Shown in pieces: positions 7,054 to 13,786 of a DNA stretch of 14,232 bases; the first letter of the stretch is position 1, and every line of letters begins with the position of its first letter. The translations under genes were made by a program, and so were the position numbers. Source of the stretch: Firmicutes bacterium CAG:95 (lineage in GTDB: Bacteria > Bacillota > Clostridia > Lachnospirales > Lachnospiraceae). The stretch covers positions 4,050 to 18,281 of the forward strand of contig FR902947.1 of NCBI GenBank assembly GCA_000438155.1, written 5' to 3'. The notes under the pieces are model-generated. The model worked only from the letters and a program-made list of their open reading frames with translations. It had not been told where the DNA came from and ran no database searches.

Positions 7054-7915
7054 TGGACATACGAAGCTGTGCGGACTCATTGGAAATCCGGTCGCACATA
7101 CGTTATCGCCGCTGATTCACAATACCCTTGCAGAACTGACCGGGATTTCGCTGGTCTATGGATCGTTCCTGGTGGATCAGGGGAAGTTAGCAGAGGCAGT
7201 GCCGGGGGCGTTTGCCTTACATATTCATGGAATGAATGTAACCGTTCCTTATAAGAGTGACGTAATACCGCTTCTTTCAGAGATTGATGAACTGGCAGAG
7301 AAAATTGGCGCAGTGAATACACTGGTGCGCACGGAGGACGGATTTAAGGGCTATAATACGGACATGCCGGGGCTTTACCGTGCGATGTGCAGTGACGGCA
7401 TGGAGATTGCCAATCGTGAGGTTCTGATTTTAGGGGCCGGAGGTGCGGCACGGGCGGTTGCCTTTCTATGTGCTTCGAAAGGCGCTTCCCATGTGTATCT
7501 TTTAAACCGCACGGTTTCCAAAGCGCAGGCGATTGTACAGGAGATTGCAGAGAAGACCGGATACACGCAGATGACGGCGATGGAGCTTTCGGGCTATCAG
7601 ACACTGCCGGGGAAGGATTATCTGGTGATCCAGTCTACAAGTGTAGGCCTGGCACCCCACGATCATGAGGCAGTCATCGAAGATCCTGCCTTTTATGAAA
7701 AGATTTCGAAGGGCTACGATCTTGTGTACCGGCCGGCCGATACCCGTTTTATGCAGCTTGTGAGAGTGCATGGCGGAGAGGCTTATAATGGACTCAAAAT
7801 GCTTCTCTATCAGGGAATTATTGCGTTTGAATTATGGAATCAGGTGGAGATTACAGAAGACCAGGCTGCCATTGTCTATGAGAAGCTTAAGGAGGCATGC
7901 TATGGCAAAGAATAA
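7043..7915 (+). CDS. aroE: Shikimate dehydrogenase
   Basis: AroE reduces 3-dehydroshikimate to shikimate with NADPH. I start it at the ATG at 7043, seven bases after AGGAGG (7031-7036), rather than the TTG at 6974, because MQIDGHTKLCGLIGNPVAHT matches the family N-terminus. The protein then has 290 residues. Visible features are the substrate-site SLSP-like motif TLSPLIHN (20-27), NVTVPYK with catalytic Lys71, GYNTDMPG with catalytic Asp107, the NADP-binding loop GAGGAARA (131-138), NRT after the second strand, and GLKMLLYQG near the end. The usual INATPVGM-like motif appears as IQSTSVGL, a conservative variant. It overlaps yqeG by 11 bp and aroK by 14 bp, so the three should be co-translated. 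Confidence 0.96.
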   Translation: MQIDGHTKLCGLIGNPVAHTLSPLIHNTLAELTGISLVYGSFLVDQGKLAEAVPGAFALHIHGMNVTVPYKSDVIPLLSEIDELAEKIGAVNTLVRTEDGFKGYNTDMPGLYRAMCSDGMEIANREVLILGAGGAARAVAFLCASKGASHVYLLNRTVSKAQAIVQEIAEKTGYTQMTAMELSGYQTLPGKDYLVIQSTSVGLAPHDHEAVIEDPAFYEKISKGYDLVYRPADTRFMQLVRVHGGEAYNGLKMLLYQGIIAFELWNQVEITEDQAAIVYEKLKEACYGKE

Positions 7916-8507
7916 GGTGATTCTCACCGGTTTTATGGGATGCGGAAAGAGCACCATCGGAAGAATCCTGGCAGAAAAGCGTGGACAGGAGCTTCTGGAT
8001 ACCGACTATTATATCGAGCAGAAGCAGGGCAGGAGCATATCCGATATTTTTGCCACACAGGGCGAGGAGGTATTCCGGGATATGGAAACAGAAGCTTTGC
8101 GCGAACTGATCCAAAAACAGGAGCCCATGGTGATTGCACTTGGAGGAGGCCTTCCGATCGGAGGAAATCTTTATGGAGATGAACCGGTGCGGCAGCGAGC
8201 TCTTCTTCGGGGCGAACGGAACCGGGAACTGTTAGCAGAATTAGGATATGTGTTTTATCTGAAAATCACACCAGAGGAGGTTTACCGGCGGTTAAAGGGA
8301 GATACGACAAGGCCTCTTTTACAGACGGAGGATCCTTACGCAAGGATTACGGAGCTTCTGCAGCAGCGTGATGTGTGGTATGAAAAATGCGCGGATGAGA
8401 TCATCACCGTCGAGGGTAAGAATAAATGGCTCATTGCGGATGAAATTATCCGTAAACTATCTCGAATAGAGTTGAACAGACAGAGCAGAACAGGAGAAAG
8501 AAAATGA
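7902..8507 (+). CDS. aroK: Shikimate kinase
   Basis: This kinase phosphorylates shikimate at the 3-hydroxyl using ATP. The ATG at 7902 follows AAGGAGG with ideal spacing and gives 201 residues; an upstream in-frame start at 7770 lies deep in aroE and is rejected. Motifs are Walker A GFMGCGKST (10-18), DTD with shikimate-binding Asp35, FRDMETEAL with Arg59, GGG at 81-83, and the lid Arg137 in TTRPLL. The length exceeds the common 165-180 residues, partly because of about 20 extra residues after the GGG motif (IGGNLYGDEPVRQRALLRG) and a longer C-terminal tail. It shares 14 bp with aroE and the last four bases (ATGA) with aroQ. Confidence 0.95.
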   Translation: MAKNKVILTGFMGCGKSTIGRILAEKRGQELLDTDYYIEQKQGRSISDIFATQGEEVFRDMETEALRELIQKQEPMVIALGGGLPIGGNLYGDEPVRQRALLRGERNRELLAELGYVFYLKITPEEVYRRLKGDTTRPLLQTEDPYARITELLQQRDVWYEKCADEIITVEGKNKWLIADEIIRKLSRIELNRQSRTGERK

Positions 8508-8944
8508 AAATTTTAGTGATTAACGGTCCTAACTTAAATTTCCTTGGAATCCGGGAAAAGGGAGTTTACGGAACGCAGAATTATGATGATCTTTTGAAGA
8601 TGATTTCCGACAAAGCAAAGGAGCTTGGTGCTACGGCGGAGGTATTCCAGAGTAATCACGAGGGAGCCATTATTGACAGGATCCAGGATGCCTATTTTGA
8701 CGGAACAGAGGGCATCGTGATCAATCCGGGGGCATTTACCCATTATAGCTATGCGATCAGGGATGCACTTGCCAGTGTTACCATGCCGAAGATGGAGATC
8801 CATATTTCGGATATTACGCAGCGTGAGGAATTCCGCAAAATTTCCGTAACAGCTCCGGTCTGCAACGGGCAGATTTACGGACGTGGGCTTGCAGGATACC
8901 TCGAAGCAATGGAAAAAGTTGCGAATCTGATAAGAAAGGGTTGA
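8504..8944 (+). CDS. aroQ: Type II 3-dehydroquinate dehydratase
   Basis: AroQ removes water from 3-dehydroquinate to give 3-dehydroshikimate, the AroE substrate. The 146-residue length is that of the small dodecameric type II enzymes. Family signatures are ILVINGPNLNFLGIRE, the catalytic Tyr22 in REKGVYG with Arg17, INPGAFTHYS with Asn74 and His80, EIHISDI with the general-acid His100, and REEFRKISV with Arg111. The start codon overlaps the aroK stop as ATGA, and AGGAGAAAGAAA lies upstream, typical of coupled translation. With aroE and aroK it covers three successive shikimate pathway steps in one operon. Confidence 0.96.
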   Translation: MKILVINGPNLNFLGIREKGVYGTQNYDDLLKMISDKAKELGATAEVFQSNHEGAIIDRIQDAYFDGTEGIVINPGAFTHYSYAIRDALASVTMPKMEIHISDITQREEFRKISVTAPVCNGQIYGRGLAGYLEAMEKVANLIRKG

Positions 8945-8969
8945 AAAATCTTCTTTTTTATATTAAACT
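8941..8969 (+). promoter_or_regulatory. Possible internal promoter for efp
   Basis: TTGAAA at 8941-8946, overlapping the aroQ stop, is 17 bp from TAAACT at 8964-8969. A further -10-like TATAAC lies at 8980-8985. The 68-bp gap before efp contrasts with the overlaps upstream, so separate expression of efp is plausible. No terminator separates aroQ from efp. Confidence 0.45.
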
Positions 8970-9012
8970 GTAAAAGAATTATAACGTGAATTTATTTAGG
9001 AGGAATATTTTT

Positions 9013-9570
9013 ATGATTTCTGCAGGTGATTTCAGAAATGGTATTACGATTGAGCTGGATAATAACGTTTACCAGATTATCGAGTTTCAGCATGTTAAAC
9101 CTGGTAAAGGAGCAGCTTTTGTCAGAACCAAGCTGAAAAACATCAAGAGCGGCGGCGTAGTGGAGAAGACTTTCAGACCTACTGAAAAGTGTCCACAGGC
9201 ACGTATTGATAGAAAAGATATGCAGTATTTATACTCCGATGGAGATCTGTATAACTTTATGGATGTTGAAACATATGATCAGATTGCATTAAATGCTGAA
9301 ACCGTAGGTGATGCATTAAAGTTCGTGAAAGAGAACGAAATGGTTAAGGTTTGTTCCCATAACGGCAGTGTATTTGCAATTGAGCCCCCTCTGTTTGTAG
9401 AACTTCAGATTACAGATACAGAGCCCGGATTCAAGGGCGATACCGCTACAGGTGCAACCAAACCGGCTACTGTTGAAACAGGAGCAGTTGTTAACGTACC
9501 TCTCTTTGTAGATATGAACGATGTAATCAAGATCGATACCAGAACAGGAGAATATCTCTCCAGAGTATAG
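9013..9570 (+). CDS. efp: Elongation factor P
   Basis: EF-P enters the ribosomal E site and rescues ribosomes stalled at polyproline stretches. I use the ATG at 9013, just after TTAGGAGGAAT, not the upstream GTG at 8986, because the family begins MISAGDFRNG. The protein has 185 residues, the standard length. The N-terminal KOW-like domain ends in the loop KPGKGAAF with Lys32 at its tip, the position modified in many bacteria. The central OB fold includes DVETYDQIAL, and the C-terminal domain contains TEPGFKGDT and the ending DTRGEYLSRV-like sequence (DTRTGEYLSRV). No modifying enzyme gene is in the window. A strong terminator follows. Confidence 0.97.
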   Translation: MISAGDFRNGITIELDNNVYQIIEFQHVKPGKGAAFVRTKLKNIKSGGVVEKTFRPTEKCPQARIDRKDMQYLYSDGDLYNFMDVETYDQIALNAETVGDALKFVKENEMVKVCSHNGSVFAIEPPLFVELQITDTEPGFKGDTATGATKPATVETGAVVNVPLFVDMNDVIKIDTRTGEYLSRV

Positions 9571-9599
9571 AATGTGTTTTTAATATCAAAGGACAAGCC

Positions 9600-9640
9600 A
9601 GAGACAATGATGAATTTCATTGTCTCTTTTGTTTTTATTT
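9600..9640 (+). terminator. Intrinsic terminator of the aro-efp unit
   Basis: AGAGACAATGA at 9600-9610 pairs perfectly with TCATTGTCTCT at 9617-9627 over a 6-nt loop. A T-rich tract (TTTTGTTTTTATTT) follows. Confidence 0.93.
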
Positions 9641-9883
9641 GAGTAGAGCACTTAGCGAGGTTATTTCGAGCTTAGTGCGAACCATACAAGTTCACTTGGC
9701 AAACCGAAGGTGAGTCTGGTGAAGCTTGTTCGCAGCTGTTCAGTATCCTTACAGCTTTGATGCAGAATTCGTCTCCAATTGGCTTCACCGATGGGATTTT
9801 GCGTTACAGGATCATATTTTAAGGACTTGACAGCAAGAGCTTGGACTGTACTGAATAGTTACTTTTTTACACTACACAAATCC
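9641..9883 (+). other. Gene-free, hairpin-rich leader before the DUF5688 gene
   Basis: No coding frame with a ribosome site is seen here. Several complementary pairs are: GCACTTAGC (9648-9656) with GCTTAGTGC (9670-9678, one mismatch); GGTGAAGC (9718-9725) with GCTTCACC (9782-9789); and AGCTGT (9734-9739) with ACAGCT (9751-9756) nested inside it. A perfect -35 box TTGACA lies at 9827-9832, but no good -10 box is at the right distance. This could be a structured RNA leader, a small RNA, or a dispersed intergenic repeat. I recognise no known riboswitch class. Confidence 0.4.
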
Positions 9884-9914
9884 TTTCCGGCGTCTGCCGG
9901 AAAACCATTTTTTT
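9884..9914 (+). terminator. Terminator-like hairpin in the leader of the DUF5688 gene
   Basis: TTTCCGGC at 9884-9891 pairs with GCCGGAAA at 9896-9903 over the tetraloop GTCT; ACCA then leads into seven T (9908-9914). It sits only 20 bp before the next start codon, so it is either an attenuator or the end of an upstream small RNA. Part of the 5' arm (TCCTTTC, 9881-9887) can also pair with GAAAGGA at 9918-9924, which includes the Shine-Dalgarno bases. Confidence 0.65.
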
Positions 9915-9934
9915 ATCGAAAGGAAATTCTATCT

Positions 9935-10825
9935 ATGAATATCACATCATTTACCAATCAGGCTGTTTTGCTCTTACAGGAGCAGTTTGGTGACAGCTAT
10001 CACGTTTTTTCCCGCAGGGTAACAAAGAACAATGGAGTTACTTTAACCGGAATTGTGGCGCGCCGTGAGAATGTTAACTCCTTCCCGACCATATATGTTG
10101 ACGACTATTACCGGGAGGATATGAGTGAAAAGGAATTACGGATTACCGTATCCGAAATGGCAGACCGGCTCCGGCAGGCCGATTTAAAGCGTCCGGTAGA
10201 TTTAAGTGATTTTACGGACTTTTCCAGGGCAAAACGAAAGCTTTCCTTTAAGCTGATTAATACGGAAAAGAACCGGAAAATGCTTGGGGATGTTCCCAAC
10301 CGTCCGTTTTTTAATTTGTCAATTGTTTATTTTTATCTGATTGAAAATGCGCCTTTCAGCGGAAAAGCAACGGTTCTTATCAGAAAAAGTCATATGGATA
10401 CCTGGAATGTCACGGAGGAAGAGCTTTATGAGGCAGCATATCTGAATGCACCACGGCTCCTCCCGCCTAAAATCGAAAATATGAATGAAGTTTTGGACGG
10501 AATCTTTCCAGCAGAATTATTTGAAGACATGATTCCCATGTATGTCCTCACGAATGAACAGAAGCTGTTTGGTGCAGCCTGTATTCTGTATCGGGATCAG
10601 TTGAAATCCTTTGCAGAAAAGAAAAACGCCGATCTGTATATACTGCCAAGCTCTGTACATGAAACCATTCTGATTCCCGGTATACCAAGCCTTAATCAGG
10701 AAGCCTTCCTGGATATTGTTTCGGAGATTAACAGAAGCCAGGTGGAGGAGGAAGAGGTATTGGCAGATTCTGTATTTTTTTATAATAAAAAGGAAGATGC
10801 ACTTTATTTACTAGACAAGCGCTAA
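9935..10825 (+). CDS. DUF5688 family protein
   Basis: I recognise this as the DUF5688 family, common in Lachnospiraceae genomes and without a known function. The ATG at 9935, after AAAGGAA, gives 296 residues; an open frame back to TTG 9779 runs through the leader hairpins and is rejected. Family-like features are the start (MNITSF...VLLLQEQFG), YPTIY-like FPTIYVDDYY (about 47-56), and the C-terminal block PMYVLTNEQKLFGAACILYRDQLKSF...ADLYILPSSVHETILIPG, followed by acidic VEEEEVLADSVFFY. There is no signal peptide or membrane segment, so it is probably cytosolic. The gene stands alone between a structured leader and the tRNA promoter, which overlaps its stop codon. Confidence 0.85.
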   Translation: MNITSFTNQAVLLLQEQFGDSYHVFSRRVTKNNGVTLTGIVARRENVNSFPTIYVDDYYREDMSEKELRITVSEMADRLRQADLKRPVDLSDFTDFSRAKRKLSFKLINTEKNRKMLGDVPNRPFFNLSIVYFYLIENAPFSGKATVLIRKSHMDTWNVTEEELYEAAYLNAPRLLPPKIENMNEVLDGIFPAELFEDMIPMYVLTNEQKLFGAACILYRDQLKSFAEKKNADLYILPSSVHETILIPGIPSLNQEAFLDIVSEINRSQVEEEEVLADSVFFYNKKEDALYLLDKR

Positions 10826-10840
10826 GAGTTGTGATAATAT
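10812..10840 (+). promoter_or_regulatory. Promoter of the tRNA-Arg gene
   Basis: TAGACA at 10812-10817 and TAATAT at 10835-10840 have 17-bp spacing. The alternative GATAAT at 10833-10838 has an upstream TG, as in an extended -10. The promoter overlaps the end of the DUF5688 gene; the transcript would start near 10847, in the left arm of the inverted repeat that flanks the tRNA. Confidence 0.55.
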
Positions 10841-10843
10841 ATT

Positions 10844-10968
10844 CAAGGTGATGTAACAATTTTGTAATATTATAACACACATGCACCCGTAGTCTAACGG
10901 ATAGAACGAAGGCCTCCGACGCCTTTAATGCAGGTTCGATTCCTGTCGGGTGCATTTGCATCACCTTG
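10844..10968. repeat. Inverted repeat flanking tRNA-Arg
   Basis: CAAGGTGATG at 10844-10853 and CATCACCTTG at 10959-10968 are perfect complements on either side of the tRNA. A second complementary pair, ACACACAT (10875-10882) and ATGTGTGT (10972-10979), crosses rather than nests with it. The pairing could join both ends of the precursor for processing. Confidence 0.6.
10883..10954 (+). tRNA. tRNA-Arg (anticodon CCG)
   Basis: A 72-nt cloverleaf is visible. The acceptor stem GCACCCG (10883-10889) pairs with CGGGTGC (10947-10953), with discriminator A at 10954. The anticodon stem AAGGC/GCCTT encloses the loop CTCCGAC, placing CCG at 10916-10918, which reads the Arg codon CGG. The T arm GCAGG-TTCGATT-CCTGT is standard with one G-T pair. 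The D stem is imperfect. The 3' CCA is not encoded (the DNA continues TTTG). No terminator separates it from the SH3-domain gene downstream, so the two may share a transcript. Confidence 0.96.
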
Positions 10969-11002
10969 GATATGTGTGTGACAATTTTAAAGGATGGTAA
11001 AT

Positions 11003-12328
11003 ATGAATCAAAACAATCAGAGCAGACTTGAGGGGGTCAAGGATAAGCTTCTGACGGTTAAGGATTGGATACTGGATCATAGAAAGATCGTGATGCCGGC
11101 AATCCTTATTGTGTGTGTTTTCATAACGGTATTAGTTGCTGTAAATGCAAATCAAAGAGATAAGTTAGAAAAAGAAGCAGAAGCTGCCTCACTGGCTGCT
11201 GAGCAGCAGATGGAAGAGGAAGTTCAGGATATGCCGGCATATGATCTGGAGGAGAACGCATATCCGGAGGTCAACAATGTCGTAAGAGCGTATTATGATG
11301 CACAGGCATCAGGAGATATGGAGACAATTTCAGGTCTCAATACCTATTTGAATGACATTCAGAAGATTAAAGTCGAAGAGTTAAGTAAGTATATTGAATC
11401 CTACCCACAGCTGGACGTTTACACTAAGCCAGGACTTACGGACAATACCTATGTAGCTTATGTATGTTCCGAAGTGAAGTTCTATGATCTGGAAACCACA
11501 ATTCCGGGAATGCAGACATACTACATCGGACAGGATGAGAACGGAAACTATTACATCAATAATGGCACGTATGATGATACGGTAAGCAGCTATATTAAAG
11601 AGGTTACGCTGCAGGATGATGTGGTAGATCTGAATAATAAAGTTGTAGTGGCGTACAATGATCTGCTTGCAGAGGATGAAAATTTGAGTGAATTCCTTGC
11701 ATATATGAAGGAAAAGATTAACGAAGATGTCGGAGAGATTCTGGCACAGGCGGAGCAGCCGGAGCAGACGGAAGAAGAGACTGGCGAGACAACGGATGAG
11801 ACTGCAGAAGAGACCGCTCCAGTTGCGATCAAGGCTCGTGCCACGGACGTTGTAAATATTCGAGTTTCGGACAGTGAGCAGGCTGATAAGCTTGGTAAAG
11901 CTCAGGTGGATCAGGAGTTTACTGTTTTAGAACAGAAGGAGAACGGCTGGAGTAAGATTGAATATGAAGGGAAAGACGCTTATATTAAGAGCGATTACCT
12001 GGAAGTGATTTCTGAAGAACCGGCTGAAGCAGATATTACACAGGAAGATAATACAGATAGTACTGATAATGCCCAGAATACTACAGGAGATGCTTCCACT
12101 GATACGGAGAATACGGGCAGCACGGCGTCAATAGGCAAGGCACCTGGCGATCAGGTGAAGGTTAAGGAAACGGTTCGTGTCAGGAAGAGTGCAAGTACGG
12201 ATTCTGATGTCTTGGGAACCGCTTACGTTGGAGATACCTTTGAACTTGTCATGGAACAGGCAGATGGCTGGTCCAAGGTTAAATACAAGGGCAGCAATGC
12301 CTTTATTAAAAGCGAATATCTTGAGTAA
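11003..12328 (+). CDS. Membrane-anchored protein with two bacterial SH3 domains
   Basis: From the ATG at 11003 (AAAGGA lies 8 bp upstream; an in-frame ATG at 10994 overlaps that site) the protein has 441 residues. A short cytoplasmic N-terminus (about 28 residues, ending in HRK) precedes one membrane segment (IVMPAILIVCVFITVLVAVNA, about 29-49). A Glu/Ala-rich coil follows, then an unassigned extracellular domain (about 70-240). An acidic Thr/Glu linker leads to SH3b domain 1 (about 278-336: VVNIRVSDSE...NGWSKIEYEGKDAYIKSDYLE), a Thr/Asp/Asn-rich linker, and SH3b domain 2 (about 384-441: VRVRKSASTDSDVLG...DGWSKVKYKGSNAFIKSEYLE). SH3b domains usually bind cell-wall peptidoglycan, so a surface wall-binding role is likely. 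No catalytic domain is visible. Confidence 0.88.
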   Translation: MNQNNQSRLEGVKDKLLTVKDWILDHRKIVMPAILIVCVFITVLVAVNANQRDKLEKEAEAASLAAEQQMEEEVQDMPAYDLEENAYPEVNNVVRAYYDAQASGDMETISGLNTYLNDIQKIKVEELSKYIESYPQLDVYTKPGLTDNTYVAYVCSEVKFYDLETTIPGMQTYYIGQDENGNYYINNGTYDDTVSSYIKEVTLQDDVVDLNNKVVVAYNDLLAEDENLSEFLAYMKEKINEDVGEILAQAEQPEQTEEETGETTDETAEETAPVAIKARATDVVNIRVSDSEQADKLGKAQVDQEFTVLEQKENGWSKIEYEGKDAYIKSDYLEVISEEPAEADITQEDNTDSTDNAQNTTGDASTDTENTGSTASIGKAPGDQVKVKETVRVRKSASTDSDVLGTAYVGDTFELVMEQADGWSKVKYKGSNAFIKSEYLE

Positions 12329-12395
12329 CCGTTCCAAATGCAGACGTGATCGGATAAATGTGTCTGAGAGCAGGAATGAGTAACAACAGGAGCAG

Positions 12396-12435
12396 ACAGT
12401 CTTTACTGATTGACATTGGTAAGGACTGTTTTTTT
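12396..12435 (+). terminator. Intrinsic terminator of the SH3-domain gene
   Basis: ACAGTCTTTAC at 12396-12406 pairs with GTAAGGACTGT at 12419-12429 (one G-U pair) over a 12-nt loop, followed by seven T (12429-12435). Confidence 0.92.
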
Positions 12436-12474
12436 CGTTGGAAATTTGGTACAATATAGAAACAGTGTAACTGT
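12427..12474 (+). promoter_or_regulatory. Extended -10 promoter with small palindrome, oxidoreductase gene
   Basis: TGGTACAAT at 12447-12455 is an extended -10 (TG, one base, TACAAT); the -35 region at 12427-12432 is poor. The palindrome ACAGT-GTA-ACTGT at 12462-12474 lies at the expected transcription start and could be a repressor site. Confidence 0.5.
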
Positions 12475-12538
12475 GGAGGGACTGAACAGTTATGGAGCTC
12501 ATTGGAATAAAGTAACCGGCTGCAAAGGAGGAACAGAA

Positions 12539-13786
12539 ATGTTTGGAAATTTTAATATTGGAATTATGGGAAGCGGTAATATCGCAGGAATCATGGCAGG
12601 AACGATAAATAAAATGAAAAATGTCCGGGTTTATGCAGTGGCGTCCAGGCAACAGGTTCATGCAGATGTTTTTGCAGGAAAGTATGGTTGTAAGAAAGCT
12701 TATGGATCCTATGCGGATCTGGCAGCGGATAAGAAGGTGGATCTTATTTATGTCGCAACCCCTCATTCCGAGCATTATGAGAACGTGAAGATGTGTCTGG
12801 AAGCAGGAAAACCGGTTTTGTGTGAAAAGGCATTTACCCTGAATGCAACGCAGGCGGAGGAACTGGTGCGCATTGCAGCAGAGCACAAGGTGTTTCTTGC
12901 AGAGGCAATGTGGACAAGATATATGCCGATGCTGACAACGATTCGTGAAGTGATTGGAAGTGGAATTATTGGTGAGCCGAAGACCTTAACAGCAAATCTG
13001 GGATATGTGATTGGAAGTAAGGAACGTTTAACGAACCTGGCATTGGGGGGCGGTGCACTTCTGGATGTTGGTGTTTACACCATTAATTTTGCATTGATGA
13101 TTTTTGGACATAATATCAGTAAGATTGCATCCTGCTGCACTTTTACGGAGACTGGAGTGGATGAGCAGAATGCAATCTGTCTCCAATATTATGATGGCAA
13201 GGTAGCGAACTTAAACAGCTCCATGGTGTCTTTAAGTGACCGTCAGGGCATTATTTACGGAACGAAGGGCTTTGCGGTTGTTGAAAATATCAACAATTTT
13301 GAAAGTATTGCCGTATATGATAAGCAGTATAAGAAAGTGGCATCTTATAAATGTCCGAAGCAGATTTCCGGTTATGAATATGAGGTGGCAGCCTGTATCG
13401 ACGCAATTAAGTGTGGTCAGATCGAATGTGCACAGATGCCACATAGTGAAACTTTGCGCGTGATGCGGATTATGGATGAAATTCGGTCCCAGTGGGGCAT
13501 GAAATATCCATGTGAAGCGCAGGAAGAGGAGGGAAAGCATTTGGTTGAATTGGCTGATCAGCCTCAGACAGCAGAAACCGCAGAAGCTACAGTAACAGCA
13601 GATGTTGCAGAAGCTATAGAAGCTACAGAAGCTACAGAAGCTGCGGGAGCTATTGATGCTACAGTAACAGCAGAAGCTTTGGAAACTGCTAAGATTACAG
13701 TAACAGCAGGAAGTGCAGAGGCTGCAGAGGTTACAGGAACAGCAGAAAACACAGAAGTTTCAAAAACAGCAGAAGACATAGCATAG
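12539..13786 (+). CDS. Gfo/Idh/MocA family oxidoreductase with a repetitive C-terminal tail
   Basis: This is an NAD(P)-dependent dehydrogenase, probably acting on a sugar or cyclic polyol; the exact substrate is unknown. The ATG at 12539 follows AAAGGAGGAACAG; a TTG at 12410 in the same frame lies in the upstream terminator and is rejected. Of 415 residues, about 1-325 form the enzyme: the Rossmann motif GIMGSGNIAG (7-16), YVATPHSEHY, CEKAFTLN (EKP-like motif carrying the catalytic Lys), AEAMWTRYMP, and GGGALLDVGVY in the C-terminal fold. EKAFTLN and MWTRYMP resemble dihydrodiol-dehydrogenase-like members. Residues from about 326 are unlike the family: an acidic Ala/Thr/Glu tail with five 12-residue repeats at 351-410. 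Such enzymes normally end near the start of this tail. Confidence 0.9.
   Translation: MFGNFNIGIMGSGNIAGIMAGTINKMKNVRVYAVASRQQVHADVFAGKYGCKKAYGSYADLAADKKVDLIYVATPHSEHYENVKMCLEAGKPVLCEKAFTLNATQAEELVRIAAEHKVFLAEAMWTRYMPMLTTIREVIGSGIIGEPKTLTANLGYVIGSKERLTNLALGGGALLDVGVYTINFALMIFGHNISKIASCCTFTETGVDEQNAICLQYYDGKVANLNSSMVSLSDRQGIIYGTKGFAVVENINNFESIAVYDKQYKKVASYKCPKQISGYEYEVAACIDAIKCGQIECAQMPHSETLRVMRIMDEIRSQWGMKYPCEAQEEEGKHLVELADQPQTAETAEATVTADVAEAIEATEATEAAGAIDATVTAEALETAKITVTAGSAEAAEVTGTAENTEVSKTAEDIA
13589..13768 (+). repeat. 36-bp tandem repeat, five units, coding for a 12-residue repeat
   Basis: Units begin at 13589, 13625, 13661, 13697 and 13733. They encode TVTADVAEAIEA, TEATEAAGAIDA, TVTAEALETAKI, TVTAGSAEAAEV and TGTAENTEVSKT. 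The 13-mer ACAGTAACAGCAG starts units 1, 3 and 4 exactly. The units stay in the reading frame of the oxidoreductase gene. Confidence 0.85.

Noticed and set aside
7770..7901. N-terminal extension of aroK inside aroE
   Set aside because: No ribosome site or family similarity; the ATG at 7902 follows AAGGAGG and begins the normal kinase fold.
9779..9934. Upstream extension of the DUF5688 gene from a TTG codon
   Set aside because: It would translate the terminator hairpin and its T-run; the ATG at 9935 has the ribosome site and the family N-terminus.
10883..10954. tRNA gene as an integration site for a mobile element
   Set aside because: No duplicate of the tRNA 3' end is seen and no integrase or phage gene is present.
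12410..12538. N-terminal extension of the oxidoreductase from a TTG
   Set aside because: It starts within the upstream terminator, before the likely promoter, and the Rossmann fold begins after the ATG at 12539.
12128..12886. 252-codon open frame on the minus strand across the SH3 gene end and the oxidoreductase start
   Set aside because: It runs through a terminator and two well-supported + strand genes, has no ribosome site, and its Cys/His/Ser-rich translation resembles no family.
13564..13779. 71-codon minus-strand frame rich in Ala, Ser and Val
   Set aside because: It is the complement of the 36-bp tandem repeat, which stays open in several frames because of its composition.
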